Made by a program: the position numbers and the translations under genes. Shown here one piece after another: positions 17,512 through 27,343 of a stretch of DNA of 64,000 nucleotides (the first letter of the stretch is position 1; each line of letters begins with the position of its first letter). The DNA lies in contig NZ_CP102268.1 of the NCBI RefSeq assembly GCF_025148285.1, positions 1,600,001 through 1,664,000 of the forward strand, given 5' to 3'. The notes under the pieces are model-generated. The model saw nothing but the letters and a program-made list of their open reading frames with translations. It ran no database searches and was not told where the DNA came from. This stretch comes from Marvinbryantia formatexigens DSM 14469 (lineage in GTDB: Bacteria > Bacillota > Clostridia > Lachnospirales > Lachnospiraceae).

Positions 17512-18843
17512 ATGGCAATACAGTTATCCGACCATTTTACCTACAAAAAGCTGCTGCGGTTCTGCACTGCGCCAATCATTATGATGGTTTTCACTTCCAT
17601 CTACGGCGTGGTTGACGGATTGTTCGTTTCTAATTTTGTCGGAAAGGTTCCTTTCGCGGCAATCAACCTTGTCATGCCGTTTATTATGATTCTCGGCGGC
17701 TTTGGTTTTATGATTGGTACAGGCGGCAGCGCGCTCGTGGCAAAAACGCTGGGTGAGGGAAATAAAACGGAAGCAAACCGCTACTTTACCATGATGATTC
17801 TGCTGACAATAATCAGCGGCATTGCGCTCTCCGTCATCGGTATTCTTCTCATGCGGCCGATTTCCCGGCTGCTCGGCGCCACTGACGCCATGATGGAAGA
17901 TTGTGTGACATATGGCAGAGTCGTTCTGCTCTTTAATACCGCCTACATGCTGCAGAATGTGTTTCAGACCTTTTTTACGACTGCAGAAAAGCCGAAGCTC
18001 GGTCTTTTCGCCACAGTCGCTGCCGGTGTTACAAATATGGTTCTGGACGCGCTTTTTATCGCCGTCTTTCGCTGGGGCGTTGCAGGGGCGGCGCTTGCCA
18101 CCGGCATCAGCCAGTGCATCGGCGGGCTTTTGCCGCTGCTTTATTTCCTGCGCCCGAACGGCAGCCTTCTCCGGCTCACAAAAACGAAGCTGGAAGCGCG
18201 CGTCCTGTGCAAAGCCTGTGCAAACGGCTCCTCCGAGCTGATGTCAAATATCTCCGGCTCACTGGTAAGTATGCTGTACAATTTCCAGCTAATGCGCTTT
18301 GCCGGTGAAAACGGCGTCGCCGCTTACGGGGTTCTGATGTACATCCAGTTTATTTTTATTGCCATTTTCATCGGATACACCATCGGTACCGCGCCCATTA
18401 TCGGATATCATTACGGCGCCGGAAACCGCGGGGAGCTGAAAAATATGCTCCGCAAAAGCTTTCTGCTGATGGCCGCTGCCGGTATCTGCATGATGCTGGC
18501 TGCCAAAATCCTCGCCGCCCCACTGGCAGCTATCTTCGTCGGATACGACCAGGAGCTTCTGGAAATGACACGCCATGCTTTTTCCGTTTTTTCATACTCC
18601 TTCATCCTGGCAGGGCTGAATATTTTTACTTCTTCATATTTTACCGCGCTGAACAACGGGGTCGTCTCCGCGATTATCTCCTTCTCGCGTACCCTCGTCT
18701 TCCAGACGCTCTCCGTCCTGATTCTGCCAATTTTCCTGGGGCTGGACGGTATCTGGTGGGCAATCACGGTCGCAGAGGTGCTCGCCTTCGTGGTGTCCTT
18801 TTTCTTCCTGCGCCGGAAAAAACTCAATCCCGCGCTGGCTTAA
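17512..18843 (+). CDS. MATE family efflux transporter
   Basis: The 443-residue membrane protein has about twelve helices; it includes VFTSIYGVVDGLFVSNFVG near residue 25 and MIGTGGSALVAKTLGEGNK near 65, typical of MATE proteins. It is translationally close to marR (2-bp gap, AAAGGAGG upstream), so it is probably the regulated pump. The substrate cannot be inferred. Confidence 0.92.
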   Translation: MAIQLSDHFTYKKLLRFCTAPIIMMVFTSIYGVVDGLFVSNFVGKVPFAAINLVMPFIMILGGFGFMIGTGGSALVAKTLGEGNKTEANRYFTMMILLTIISGIALSVIGILLMRPISRLLGATDAMMEDCVTYGRVVLLFNTAYMLQNVFQTFFTTAEKPKLGLFATVAAGVTNMVLDALFIAVFRWGVAGAALATGISQCIGGLLPLLYFLRPNGSLLRLTKTKLEARVLCKACANGSSELMSNISGSLVSMLYNFQLMRFAGENGVAAYGVLMYIQFIFIAIFIGYTIGTAPIIGYHYGAGNRGELKNMLRKSFLLMAAAGICMMLAAKILAAPLAAIFVGYDQELLEMTRHAFSVFSYSFILAGLNIFTSSYFTALNNGVVSAIISFSRTLVFQTLSVLILPIFLGLDGIWWAITVAEVLAFVVSFFFLRRKKLNPALA

Positions 18844-18890
18844 TAAGGCCCATGCGTTTGCCAGAATATACCTTTGCCGAAAACTAAACC

Positions 18891-18919
18891 TTGACTTTGC
18901 ACAGCGGGGACACTATGAT
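18891..18919 (+). promoter_or_regulatory. Promoter of lrgAB
   Basis: TTGACT (18891-18896), a 17-bp spacer and TATGAT (18914-18919). The leader that follows contains a small hairpin TTGGGA/TCCCAA around 18989-19006. Confidence 0.7.
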
Positions 18920-19031
18920 AATGCTGATATTACATGATGCCAGGATTGTGAGAATGCGCAGCACCCCGCAATCTGTCGGCATCATAGTTGGGAGCTTTTT
19001 TCCCAACATCATTACATTGGAGGAGAGAATT

Positions 19032-19388
19032 ATGAAGTTCTTACGGCAATTCGGTATTATTTTGTTTATTTCGTTTCTGGGAGAGGCGCTGCGTATGCTG
19101 ATTCCTCTTCCTATTCCGGCAAGCGTTTACGGGCTGATACTCATGCTTGCAGCGTTATGCAGCGGCGTGCTGAAATTAGAACAGGTAAAGGATGCGGCGG
19201 ATTTTCTGATTGAGATTATGCCTGTCATGTTTATCCCGGCGGCTGTCGGGCTGCTGGATTCCTGGACCGCCCTGCAGCCGGTCTGGGCGCCTGTGCTGAT
19301 CATCACTGTTTTGACGACCATCCTTGTAATGGCTGTAACCGGTCGCGTCACACAGTTTATTATCCGGAAAGGGGGAAAGAAAAAATGA
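19032..19388 (+). CDS. lrgA: LrgA/CidA family holin-like protein
   Basis: The 118-residue protein has four membrane segments and the family core LGEALRMLIPLPIPASVYGLILML. LrgA-type proteins are small membrane proteins tied to control of murein hydrolase activity and, in other bacteria, to pyruvate movement. The start at 19032 is used because GGAGGAGAG lies just upstream; a longer open frame from 18891 covers the promoter. It overlaps lrgB by 4 bp. Confidence 0.9.
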   Translation: MKFLRQFGIILFISFLGEALRMLIPLPIPASVYGLILMLAALCSGVLKLEQVKDAADFLIEIMPVMFIPAAVGLLDSWTALQPVWAPVLIITVLTTILVMAVTGRVTQFIIRKGGKKK

Positions 19389-20077
19389 AGGATTTTCTTG
19401 TGGATTCTGTATTTTTCGGCGCTTTCATCAGCCTCGCCGCCTACGAAGCCGGTCTGATGCTGAAAAGAAAATTTAAGCTCGCTATCTTAAACCCCCTGCT
19501 GATCGGGACGATTCTGGTGATGCTGGCGCTCGTTCTTCTGGATGTTGAATATAAACACTATAACGAAGGCGCCCGGTACATCAGCTATCTTCTGACGCCT
19601 GCTACCGTCTGCCTGGCGGTTCCTCTTTACCAGCAGCTCACTTTGCTGAAAAAGAATCTGAAGGCGGTAGCCGCAGGTATCCTTGCCGGAGTGCTGACAA
19701 GCCTGGTAAGCGTCCTTCTCCTGGCAAAGCTTTTTGGTCTGACACATGAACAGTATGTCACACTGCTGCCGAAATCCATCACAACAGCGATCGGTCTTGG
19801 CGTTTCACAGGAACTCGGCGGCATCGAAACCATAACGGTCGCTGTTATCATCGTCACAGGAATTCTCGGCAACGTACTGGCAGATTTGCTTTGCAAGGTC
19901 TTCCGCATTGAAGAACCAGTTGCAAAGGGGCTTGCCATCGGCACCGCCTCCCACGCTATCGGAACCGCAAAGGCAATGGAGCTCGGACAGGTAGAGGGCG
20001 CCATGAGCAGCCTCGCCATCGCCGTCGCCGGTCTTCTGACGGTTGTCGGAGCTTCCATCTTTGCAGAATTTATGTGA
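19385..20077 (+). CDS. lrgB: LrgB/CidB family membrane protein
   Basis: The 230-residue protein is highly hydrophobic and contains the LrgB core LLPKSITTAIGLGVSQELGG and AIGTASHAIGTAKAMELG. It acts with LrgA in the cytoplasmic membrane. The start codon overlaps the lrgA stop, so the two are translationally coupled. A terminator follows 100 bp downstream. Confidence 0.93.
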   Translation: MKDFLVDSVFFGAFISLAAYEAGLMLKRKFKLAILNPLLIGTILVMLALVLLDVEYKHYNEGARYISYLLTPATVCLAVPLYQQLTLLKKNLKAVAAGILAGVLTSLVSVLLLAKLFGLTHEQYVTLLPKSITTAIGLGVSQELGGIETITVAVIIVTGILGNVLADLLCKVFRIEEPVAKGLAIGTASHAIGTAKAMELGQVEGAMSSLAIAVAGLLTVVGASIFAEFM

Positions 20078-20180
20078 AAGTCCGCTGACCATTTCACACT
20101 TTTTGCTTTGTAACTCTGCCGGCGCTTAAAATCCGCGAACCGTCGCACAGGAAGTAACATCCCAAACATAAATATAAAAT

Positions 20181-20220
20181 CTGCCGCATAAGGGTACTCC
20201 CCTTGCTACGGCAGTTTATT
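20181..20220 (+). terminator. Terminator of lrgAB
   Basis: A stem-loop CTGCCG...AAGGG/CCCCTT...CGGCAG (20181-20214) is followed by TTTATT. It lies about 100 bp after the lrgB stop. Confidence 0.7.
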
Positions 20221-20522
20221 ATACCACCCCTTTTCGCAGGTCACGTATTATATTTCCCAGAAGTAACCGCATTTTTTGTGACCATTATATCAAAAGCGAA
20301 AACGAGTGGCAACTATTTATACAGCGCTCTGTTCAAAGGATTTTCCCATAGTTGTTACTGCTCAGGTGTTGGACACATCCATAATAAGAAAGCAATATCC
20401 AAATCTCATGGAAAGCGTTCCTCTGCATGATTCATTTTTCTACAATCTATGATATAATGCTCAGACGTTCGATTAACGCTCGTTCTTTTCTATTACTTCA
20501 AAATCACAATTTCCTATAAGAT
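20221..20522. other. Intergenic stretch without a recognisable gene
   Basis: Only AT-rich spacer is seen between the lrgAB terminator and the rpsR-side terminator. A TATAAT occurs at 20452-20457 but lacks a convincing -35, and no ORF with a ribosome site follows it. Confidence 0.5.
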
Positions 20523-20570
20523 AAAAAACCTCCAAAAACCGGAAAACCGGTATTTGAAGGCTTTCTTTTT
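20523..20570. terminator. Terminator of the rpsF-ssb-rpsR operon
   Basis: A hairpin CCTCCAAAAACCGG/CCGGTATTTGAAGG (20529-20560, four-base loop) has TTTTTT after it on the minus strand and TTTCTTTTT on the plus strand. It ends the minus-strand operon and may work in both directions. Confidence 0.85.
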
Positions 20571-20624
20571 CGCTTGTCCCGCAAGCAGGAAATATTATCT
20601 TACCGCCAAAACAGACTACGGTAA

Positions 20625-20888
20625 TTAATCCTGCACGTACGGCATCATTGCCAGATGTCTTGCACGCTTGATTGCTACTGTGAGCGATCTCTGGTGCTTT
20701 GCACAGGTTCCTGTGATTCTTCTGGGAAGGATCTTTCCTCTCTCAGAAACATATTTCTTTAATTTTGCAACGTCCTTGTAATCAATTTCGTTGTTTTCTT
20801 TGCCGCAGAATACGCAGACTTTCTTTCTTCTGCGTCCGCCTCTTCTCTTCATCGGAGAATCTGCTCTATCGCCTTTTGTATAAGCCAT
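20625..20888 (-). CDS. rpsR: 30S ribosomal protein S18
   Basis: The 87-residue protein has the S18 core [20 protein letters not shown] and [15 protein letters not shown]. The N-terminal part contains CVFCG, one half of a zinc-ribbon-like motif, as in many clostridial S18 proteins. It is the last gene of rpsF-ssb-rpsR. Confidence 0.97.
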   Translation of the reverse strand: MAYTKGDRADSPMKRRGGRRRKKVCVFCGKENNEIDYKDVAKLKKYVSERGKILPRRITGTCAKHQRSLTVAIKRARHLAMMPYVQD

Positions 20889-20924
20889 AATCGTTTTCCC
20901 TCCTTAAACAATGATAAGGGTGCT

Positions 20925-21392
20925 CTAGTTAAACGGAAGCTCCTCATCGATACCATCCGGTATATTCATAAAGCCGTCACCAGATGCCGCACTCGGAGCC
21001 GGTCTGCCCGGAGCAGGAGCGGAACGCTGATAGCTCTGATAACCGCCGTCTGATGCTCCCTGGGAAGCATTCTTGCTCTCTGCGAATTCCTGGTCTTCCA
21101 CTACAACATCTGTCGTATATACTTTCACACCATCTTTATTTGTGTAGCTGCCGGTCTGGATACGTCCGGTAACTACTATCTTCAGACCCTGACGGAAATA
21201 CTTTTCTGCAAATTCAGCGCTTCTGCCAAATGCAACGCATCCGATAAAATCTGCTGTCTGGTCGCTTCCCTCTCTGCGGAATCTGCGGTCTACTGCCAGA
21301 GTGTATCTGGCAACTGCCGTTGCATTTTCTCCTGCGGAGTAGCGTACCTCCGGGTCTCTGGTCAAGCGTCCCATTAAAATAACCTTATTCAT
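20925..21392 (-). CDS. ssb: Single-stranded DNA-binding protein
   Basis: The 155-residue SSB has an OB fold in the first 105 residues (MNKVILMGRLTRDPEVRYSA, VVTGRIQTGSYTNKDGVKVYTTDVVV region), a flexible Gly/Ser/Pro-rich linker and the acidic C-terminal tip EELPFN that recruits partner proteins. It lies between rpsF and rpsR in the usual order. Confidence 0.97.
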   Translation of the reverse strand: MNKVILMGRLTRDPEVRYSAGENATAVARYTLAVDRRFRREGSDQTADFIGCVAFGRSAEFAEKYFRQGLKIVVTGRIQTGSYTNKDGVKVYTTDVVVEDQEFAESKNASQGASDGGYQSYQRSAPAPGRPAPSAASGDGFMNIPDGIDEELPFN

Positions 21393-21412
21393 TCTAATCT
21401 CCTCTTAGTTAT

Positions 21413-21700
21413 CTATGCGTCCTGTCTAACACACAAATATCTGAGAACATTTTCCATGATACGAACGTGTCTTTCGAGTTCAATCGGGCATTCTGCGTCT
21501 GCCTCAAACTGAATGAAGTAGTAATACCCTTCGCTCATCTTCTGAATCTCGTATGCAAGTTTTTTCTTGCCCCACTCATCCACATTCGTGATGGTTCCGT
21601 TGTAACGGGTAATGTATTCTTTTACCTTCTCAACGGTAGCAGTTCTTGCGTCGTCCTCAATCTTTGCGTTGACAACAACGGCCAATTCATACTTGTTCAT
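21413..21700 (-). CDS. rpsF: 30S ribosomal protein S6
   Basis: The 95-residue protein has the S6 fold signature MNKYELAVVVNAKIEDD and WGKKKLAYEIQKMSEGYYYF. It starts the rpsF-ssb-rpsR operon, with AAGGAGG about 10 bases before the ATG. S6 binds 16S rRNA together with S18. Confidence 0.97.
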   Translation of the reverse strand: MNKYELAVVVNAKIEDDARTATVEKVKEYITRYNGTITNVDEWGKKKLAYEIQKMSEGYYYFIQFEADAECPIELERHVRIMENVLRYLCVRQDA

Positions 21701-21800
21701 GCGTTTTGCACCTCCTTATGGACTCTGGCTCCTATACGTAATAGGAACAAGGAATTAAATATATCACGAAACCATATTTTAGCATACGGTTCGTTTTTTT

Positions 21801-21992
21801 TCAAGCTTTTTTCCGCAATTCTCTCGTGTTTTTTTCGACAAGCCTGCGGGCAACCATAATCTGATGACCGCAGCCTTCGCACTTCAGCCGGAAGTCCGCG
21901 CCCACGCGCAGGATCTCCCACTCGCTGCTGCCGCAGGGATGCGGTTTTTTCAGCCGCACAATATCGCCCACCTCATAATTCAGCCGTTCCAT
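21801..21992 (-). CDS. DUF951 family protein
   Basis: This 63-residue protein reads YEVGDIVRLKKPHPCGSSEW followed by EGCGHQIMVARRLVEK. The conserved Cys and His residues suggest metal or nucleic-acid binding; function is not known. The gene is conserved just upstream of rpsF in many Clostridia, as here. The start at 21992 has AAAGGAG upstream. Confidence 0.88.
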   Translation of the reverse strand: MERLNYEVGDIVRLKKPHPCGSSEWEILRVGADFRLKCEGCGHQIMVARRLVEKNTRELRKKA

Positions 21993-22108
21993 GCCTGTGG
22001 CTCCTTTCCATGTCCTCACTTTTTCATGCCCCGTCCCGCTCTGCCTAAAGAGCTTCTCCGGACCGGCTTATCCGCATTCTGCCCGGTCTGCAATCTGACC
22101 GCACCGCT

Positions 22109-22834
22109 CTAATCAATATGAATACTTTCAAAGACCTTTCCGATACTGTCGTCAATTACCAGGTCGGCATTTTTATCGCGGGAGGTCGTACTCCTGTTAA
22201 TCACGACCAGCTTGCTGCCGCGGAAATAGTCAATCAGCCCCGCCGCCGGATAGACCACCAGAGAGGTGCCGCCGATAATCAGCACATCCGCGGACGCAAT
22301 GTGGCGGATAGACTTCATCATGATGTCATTGTCCAGCCCCTCTTCGTAGAGCACCACGTCCGGCTTGATAATACCGCCGCAGCTGCAGCGCGGAATCCCT
22401 TCCGCCGCTTTTATATATTCCGCATCATAAAATTTCCGGCATTTCTGACAGTAATTGCGATGCACACTGCCGTGCAGCTCCAATACCTCTTTGCTTCCCG
22501 CCATCTGATGCAGTCCATCGATGTTCTGGGTGATAACAGCGCGCACGTGACCGCTCTTTTCCCACTCTGCCAGGCGGATGTGCGCCATGTTTGGCTTTGC
22601 ATCCAGCACCAGCATTTTCTTTTTATAAAACCGGTAAAATTCCTCCGTCCGGTTCAGGAAAAACGTGTGGCTGATAATCGTCTCCGGCGGATAATCATAT
22701 TCCTGGTTATATAAGCCGTCCACACTGCGGAAATCCGGTATCCCACTCTCCGTCGACACCCCGGCGCCGCCGAAAAACACTACATTATTGCTTTCTGCAA
22801 TCCACTTCTGTAAAGTCTCGCTCTTATCCTGCAT
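22109..22834 (-). CDS. NAD-dependent protein deacylase (sirtuin)
   Basis: The 241-residue SIR2 protein shows FFGGAGVSTESGIPDFRSVDG (about 20-40), ITQNIDGLHQMAGS with the catalytic HGSVH, and a four-Cys zinc module (CQKC and CSCGG). It removes acyl groups from lysines using NAD+. I chose the ATG at 22834 because the sirtuin fold starts there and a purine-rich GGAGAGGGGGA precedes it; the open frame extends upstream but is low-complexity. Confidence 0.93.
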   Translation of the reverse strand: MQDKSETLQKWIAESNNVVFFGGAGVSTESGIPDFRSVDGLYNQEYDYPPETIISHTFFLNRTEEFYRFYKKKMLVLDAKPNMAHIRLAEWEKSGHVRAVITQNIDGLHQMAGSKEVLELHGSVHRNYCQKCRKFYDAEYIKAAEGIPRCSCGGIIKPDVVLYEEGLDNDIMMKSIRHIASADVLIIGGTSLVVYPAAGLIDYFRGSKLVVINRSTTSRDKNADLVIDDSIGKVFESIHID

Positions 22835-22952
22835 GATAAATCCCCCTCTCCTTTTCCCGTCTGTCCTCTTCTTGTTTTTTCTGCTGTCTTCCGCCCTGTC
22901 CGCAGCAGCATTTTTTCTGCCTTCCGCCCCGTCCGCAGCAGCATTTTTCTGT

Positions 22953-23873
22953 TTATTCCTCCGTCTCTTCGTAGCCGCCCGCCTTCGGCACGGACTGATA
23001 GGTACGCACACGTTTGCCCTGCACGATAAAGCGCGTCTCGCTGTCGCCGGTGCAGGTGGAAAGCGTAACAACGGTATCTCCGTATTTCACGTCCACGCCG
23101 GTGTCGATGTAGGACTGCGATTTTGCGAGGTTAATAAAGTTCATAAAATCCTCTTCCCCGGAAAATACGGTTTTATAGCAGTCGCTGTACGCCCCGACAA
23201 CGCCGCAGGCAAAGATTTCATATTTATAGATTTTATCCGGCGTGTAGATCCAGAAATACGGGCTCTTATCGTAGGTTTCCTGCTCCCCGTACTGCTTCAG
23301 CGTTCCGAACATCGAGCCGTTCTTCATGTTATGACCGTAAACGATGCTGTTCCGGTTGTAAAAATCCGGATTGTTTACATAATCCAGGAATATCGAGCCG
23401 GCAAAATTCTCCTGGTTGCGGAAGGTTCTGTGCAGATAATATTCGTTATCCTCACCCTGCACAATCGGATAAGTAATATCCAGCGCTTCCATTTCCAGCC
23501 AGCCGATAATATCCCCGTTGATGGCAAGCAGACTGTCGAAATCAATCGGATTTTCCATTTCCTGCAGCTTCTTCGTGCCAGCCGTGGCATCCGTCTCTGT
23601 CTCTCCGTCTTCCGCCATCGTCTCGTTTTCCACCATATTTTCGCCGTCGAAGCTCTCCGTCTCCCTGTCAGAATTTACATATCCCTCCAGTTCGCTGTAT
23701 TCATCCGTCCCTGCCTTGTACGCAAAATAAATCGTCACGAGCTGATATCCCGCATAGCAGAATACCCCCAGCGCAATGATAATCACCAGCGTGCTGATAA
23801 AATTCCCGATGCCGCGCTTCCTGCGCCGTTTTTGTCCTGTCCCTCTTCTGTCTCTCTGTCTGTTTCCTGCCAT
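22953..23873 (-). CDS. srtB: Class B sortase
   Basis: The 306-residue protein has a basic N-terminus, one membrane anchor (about 25-47), a variable acidic stalk and the class B sortase core. Catalytic residues visible are His in VYGHNMKNGSMF, Cys274 in TVVTLSTC and Arg281 in SETRF. It should attach a surface protein to the wall, but no obvious sorted substrate (NPQTN/LPXTG-type) is encoded nearby. It begins 5 bp after the histidine kinase gene, which suggests regulated expression. Confidence 0.93.
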   Translation of the reverse strand: MAGNRQRDRRGTGQKRRRKRGIGNFISTLVIIIALGVFCYAGYQLVTIYFAYKAGTDEYSELEGYVNSDRETESFDGENMVENETMAEDGETETDATAGTKKLQEMENPIDFDSLLAINGDIIGWLEMEALDITYPIVQGEDNEYYLHRTFRNQENFAGSIFLDYVNNPDFYNRNSIVYGHNMKNGSMFGTLKQYGEQETYDKSPYFWIYTPDKIYKYEIFACGVVGAYSDCYKTVFSGEEDFMNFINLAKSQSYIDTGVDVKYGDTVVTLSTCTGDSETRFIVQGKRVRTYQSVPKAGGYEETEE

Positions 23874-23878
23874 AATTT

Positions 23879-25078
23879 TTACGCCTGCCTCCCCATTCTG
23901 GCTCCGGCTGTATCCCGGTGCCTTGCTGCGTGTCCCCGCTTCTGCGTTCCTTCCGGCACATACGCCGGCAGGGTCACGGTAAATGTCGTATAGTAGCGGT
24001 CGCTTACCGCCTCGATCTTCCCGCCGTGCAGCTCTACGATCTGCTTTGCAATCGACAGCCCCAGCCCAGAACCGCCCGTCTGGCTGCTGCGCGCATTGTC
24101 CACGCGGTAAAACTTCTCAAAAATCGCCTTCAGCTTCTGCTCCGGAATCTGATGCCCCTGGTTTGTAAAGGTGATGATGATATCATCCTCTTTTCTGCGC
24201 GCCTCAATCGCAATCTCCGTATCGCTGTAACTATACGCAATCGCATTGCGCAGCAGATTCTCAAACACGCGCGCCAGCTTGTCCGGGTCGCCGTCCACAA
24301 TCATATTTTCATCCGCATCCACCCGGCAGGTCATGTATTTTGCCGCCAGCACGGCATAGCTTTCGTCCGCAAGCTGCTCCAGCATTACCGACAGATCAAG
24401 CTGCACCTTTTCCAGCACAATATCCTGCAGATTGAACCGGGTAATCTCGAAAAATTCGTTGATCAGCTCGCCCAGCCGGTTCGCTTTCTCCAGCGAAACA
24501 TGGATATATTTCTGACGGTCCTCCTCCGGCATATTCTTCTGCCCGTCCAGCATCGTCAGATAGGCAATGATGGAGGTGAGCGGTGTTTTTAAGTCATGCG
24601 CAAGGTAAACTACCAGATCATTCTTTTTCTGCTCGCTCTCAATCGTTGCCCGTTCTTTGCGCTTCAGCGTCATTTTCAACCCGGTGAGCTTATCGGAAAT
24701 GGGCTGCAGCTCCGGCGGCAGCTTCACCGGCTCCTCGTTGTCCTCGCGGACATCGTCAATCGCCTTCTCCACACGTCCCAGATATCCCAGAATGTTCTTG
24801 ATGGCAAGATTGTAAAAAATAAGGAACAGCAGGATAAACCCGATTGCCAGGAACAGGATTTTATTATCCATGAAGATTTTTCCGTAAAGCTCATCCGCCG
24901 TATTCCAGTCCAGATGGAGGTTCGTAAAAAACCACATCATTAAATCCGTAAAGACATCCTGGAAGATTCCGTCAATCAAAAAGTGGACAATCCCATAGCC
25001 CACAACCAGCGTCAGCGCCGCCACCAGACTGGTTCTGATGAGAATTGTCCTCTTTAGTTTTTTATAGCTATTTTTCAA
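23879..25078 (-). CDS. Sensor histidine kinase, VanS-like
   Basis: The 399-residue kinase has two membrane segments (about 11-33 and 72-94) flanking a short extracellular loop, a dimerisation helix with His161 (LAHDLKTPLTSI) and an ATPase domain with FENLLRNAIAYS and GGSGLGLSIAKQIVELHGG. It resembles VanS-type kinases, but no vanHAX genes are present, so a resistance role is not supported. It overlaps the response regulator gene by 11 bp and precedes srtB. Confidence 0.9.
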   Translation of the reverse strand: MKNSYKKLKRTILIRTSLVAALTLVVGYGIVHFLIDGIFQDVFTDLMMWFFTNLHLDWNTADELYGKIFMDNKILFLAIGFILLFLIFYNLAIKNILGYLGRVEKAIDDVREDNEEPVKLPPELQPISDKLTGLKMTLKRKERATIESEQKKNDLVVYLAHDLKTPLTSIIAYLTMLDGQKNMPEEDRQKYIHVSLEKANRLGELINEFFEITRFNLQDIVLEKVQLDLSVMLEQLADESYAVLAAKYMTCRVDADENMIVDGDPDKLARVFENLLRNAIAYSYSDTEIAIEARRKEDDIIITFTNQGHQIPEQKLKAIFEKFYRVDNARSSQTGGSGLGLSIAKQIVELHGGKIEAVSDRYYTTFTVTLPAYVPEGTQKRGHAARHRDTAGARMGRQA

Positions 25079-25763
25079 CCTTGTACCCTACTCCCCAGAC
25101 TGTTTTGATAAACTCTGTTTTTCCCATCGGACCGCCCATTTTCTCGCGAAGATGACGGATGTGCACCATAACTGTGTTGTTGCTCTGTTTGTAATATTTC
25201 TCATGCCATACCTGCTCAAAAAGCTGCTCCGAGCTGATTACCTGTCCGCGGTTTTCACAGAGAATCCAGAGAATATCAAATTCAATCGGCGTAAGCGTCA
25301 GCTCGCGCTCGTTAAATGTACATTCATGCGTGCTGCGGTTCATCAGCAGCCCGCCAAAATCAATAATATCCTCCTGCGGCTTTCCGCCGTCGTTGTACTT
25401 TGTGTAACGGCGGAGCTGCGCTTTCACACGTGCTATCAGCTCCAGCGGATTAAACGGCTTTTCAATATAATCGTCCGCCCCCAGCGTCAGCCCGTTGATT
25501 TTGTCCATATATTCTGTCTTTGCCGTCAGCATGATAACCGGAAACGTGTAGGTTTCGCGGATTTTCTGCAGAATCGTAAAGCCGTCGATGTCCGGCAGCA
25601 TGACGTCCAGAATCGCCAGGTCCGGCTTTTCTTCGTTTACTGCTGCCAGCGCATCTTTTCCGTTGTAGCACTTGACCGCCTCAAAATTTTCGTTTTTCAG
25701 GTAAAGTCCGATAACGTCCGCAATCTCACGTTCGTCATCCACAATCAGTATTTTACCGGGCAT
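25068..25763 (-). CDS. Response regulator, OmpR/VanR family
   Basis: The 231-residue protein has a receiver domain with DDE (9-11), phospho-acceptor Asp53 (ILDVMLPD) and Lys near 103, and a C-terminal winged helix (ELTLTPIEFDILWILCENRG, HIRHLREKMG). The ATG at 25763 has GGAGG upstream. It is the partner of the overlapping histidine kinase. Confidence 0.94.
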   Translation of the reverse strand: MPGKILIVDDEREIADVIGLYLKNENFEAVKCYNGKDALAAVNEEKPDLAILDVMLPDIDGFTILQKIRETYTFPVIMLTAKTEYMDKINGLTLGADDYIEKPFNPLELIARVKAQLRRYTKYNDGGKPQEDIIDFGGLLMNRSTHECTFNERELTLTPIEFDILWILCENRGQVISSEQLFEQVWHEKYYKQSNNTVMVHIRHLREKMGGPMGKTEFIKTVWGVGYKVEK

Positions 25764-25815
25764 GGCTGCCCCTCCTTCTGTATATGATGATGTACCTGGC
25801 GCCTGTTTTTGCGCT

Positions 25816-25847
25816 CCCGCACCTGTTTTTATCTGTGCAGGTGCGGG
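25816..25847. other. Ten-bp stem-loop between asnS and the VanR-like gene
   Basis: CCCGCACCTG (25816-25825) pairs perfectly with CAGGTGCGGG (25838-25847). No U-run follows on either strand, so it is not a simple terminator. It might separate or stabilise transcripts running from asnS into the regulator gene. Confidence 0.5.
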
Positions 25848-25903
25848 ACCTGCAGACAAAATTTCTGAAAAATATAGCGTCCAGTTAATCTGGAAACACC
25901 GTA

Positions 25904-27295
25904 TCAGCCCTCGCAGTTTCCGACAGTGCGCGGGAACGGGATGACGTCACGGATGTTGCTTACACCCGTAAGATACATCACGCAGCGCTCAAAGCCAAGG
26001 CCGAAGCCCGCATGACGGGTGGAACCGTATTTGCGCAGGTCGAGATAGGCACGGTAATCCTCTTCCTTTAAGCCAAGCTCATGCATACGCTGCAAAAGCT
26101 TTTCATAGCTGTCCTCTCTCTGGCTTCCGCCAATGATTTCCCCGATACCCGGAACAAGGCAGTCCATCGCCGCAACGGTCTTTCCGTCGTCATTCAGCTT
26201 CATGTAAAACGCCTTGATTTCCTTCGGGTAGTCAGTCACAAATACCGGACGCTTAAACACCTGCTCCGTAAGATACCGCTCATGCTCGGTCTGCAGATCG
26301 CAGCCCCAGCTTACCTTATATTCAAATTTATCGTTATTCTTTTCCAGAATTTCAATGGCTTCTGTGTAGGTCACATGACCGAACTGCGAATTTACCACGC
26401 TGTTCAGACGCTCCATCAGTCCCTTATCCACAAAGGAATTGAAGAAAGCAAGCTCCTCCGGCGCATTTTCCATGACGTAGCGGATGACGTATTTCAGCAT
26501 GTCCTCCGCAAGAATCATATCATCCTTTAAATCCGCAAAGGCAATTTCCGGCTCAATCATCCAGAACTCCGCCGCATGGCGTGTCGTGTTGGAATTTTCC
26601 GCGCGGAAGGTCGGTCCGAAGGTGTAAATGTTGCGGAATGCCTGCGCATACATTTCTCCATTGAGCTGTCCGCTTACCGTCAGATTCGTCTGCTTTCCGA
26701 AAAAGTCTTTCGTGTAATCCACTTTTCCGTCCGCAGTTTTCGGCGGATTTTCCAGATCCAGCGTCGTCACCTGGAACATCTCTCCAGCGCCCTCACAGTC
26801 GCTTCCGGTAATGAGCGGCGTGTGTACATACACAAAGTCACGCTCCTGGAAAAATTTATGGATAGCGTATGCCGTCAGCGAGCGCACGCGGAAAGTCGCC
26901 TGGAACATATTGGTGCGCGGGCGCAGGTGCGAGATCGTGCGCAGGAATTCCACGCTGTGGCGCTTTTTCTGCAGCGGATAATCCGGCGCGGAGCCGCCCT
27001 CCACTGTCACCTCATCCGCCTGAATCTCAAACGGCTGCTTCGCCTGCGGCGTTGCAACCAGCGTTCCCTTTACAATCACTGCCGCACCGACATTCAGCTT
27101 ACAGATTTCCTGGAAGTTATCCATTTTATCATGAAATACTATCTGCAGGGTCTCAAAAAAGGTACCGTCGTGAAGCACCAGAAAGCCGAAGGTTTTGGAG
27201 TCGCGCACGCTTCTCACCCAGCCGCCCACGGTAATCTCCTTATCCAGATATGCCTCTCTGTTTCTGTATATTTCTCTTACTGTTACTAAATCCAT
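25904..27295 (-). CDS. asnS: Asparaginyl-tRNA synthetase
   Basis: The 463-residue class II synthetase has an N-terminal anticodon-binding OB fold ([19 protein letters not shown]) and the catalytic motifs [19 protein letters not shown] (motif 2 region) and [21 protein letters not shown] (motif 3). Length and order are normal. It is transcribed from its own promoter just upstream. Confidence 0.96.
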   Translation of the reverse strand: MDLVTVREIYRNREAYLDKEITVGGWVRSVRDSKTFGFLVLHDGTFFETLQIVFHDKMDNFQEICKLNVGAAVIVKGTLVATPQAKQPFEIQADEVTVEGGSAPDYPLQKKRHSVEFLRTISHLRPRTNMFQATFRVRSLTAYAIHKFFQERDFVYVHTPLITGSDCEGAGEMFQVTTLDLENPPKTADGKVDYTKDFFGKQTNLTVSGQLNGEMYAQAFRNIYTFGPTFRAENSNTTRHAAEFWMIEPEIAFADLKDDMILAEDMLKYVIRYVMENAPEELAFFNSFVDKGLMERLNSVVNSQFGHVTYTEAIEILEKNNDKFEYKVSWGCDLQTEHERYLTEQVFKRPVFVTDYPKEIKAFYMKLNDDGKTVAAMDCLVPGIGEIIGGSQREDSYEKLLQRMHELGLKEEDYRAYLDLRKYGSTRHAGFGLGFERCVMYLTGVSNIRDVIPFPRTVGNCEG

Positions 27296-27343
27296 GTCTA
27301 TGTTCTCCTATATCCTTATTAGTAGCTGATACACTCTTGTTTT

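Noticed and set aside
23879-25763. Vancomycin-resistance cluster
   Set aside because: The two-component pair resembles VanRS, but there are no ligase, dehydrogenase or dipeptidase genes beside it.
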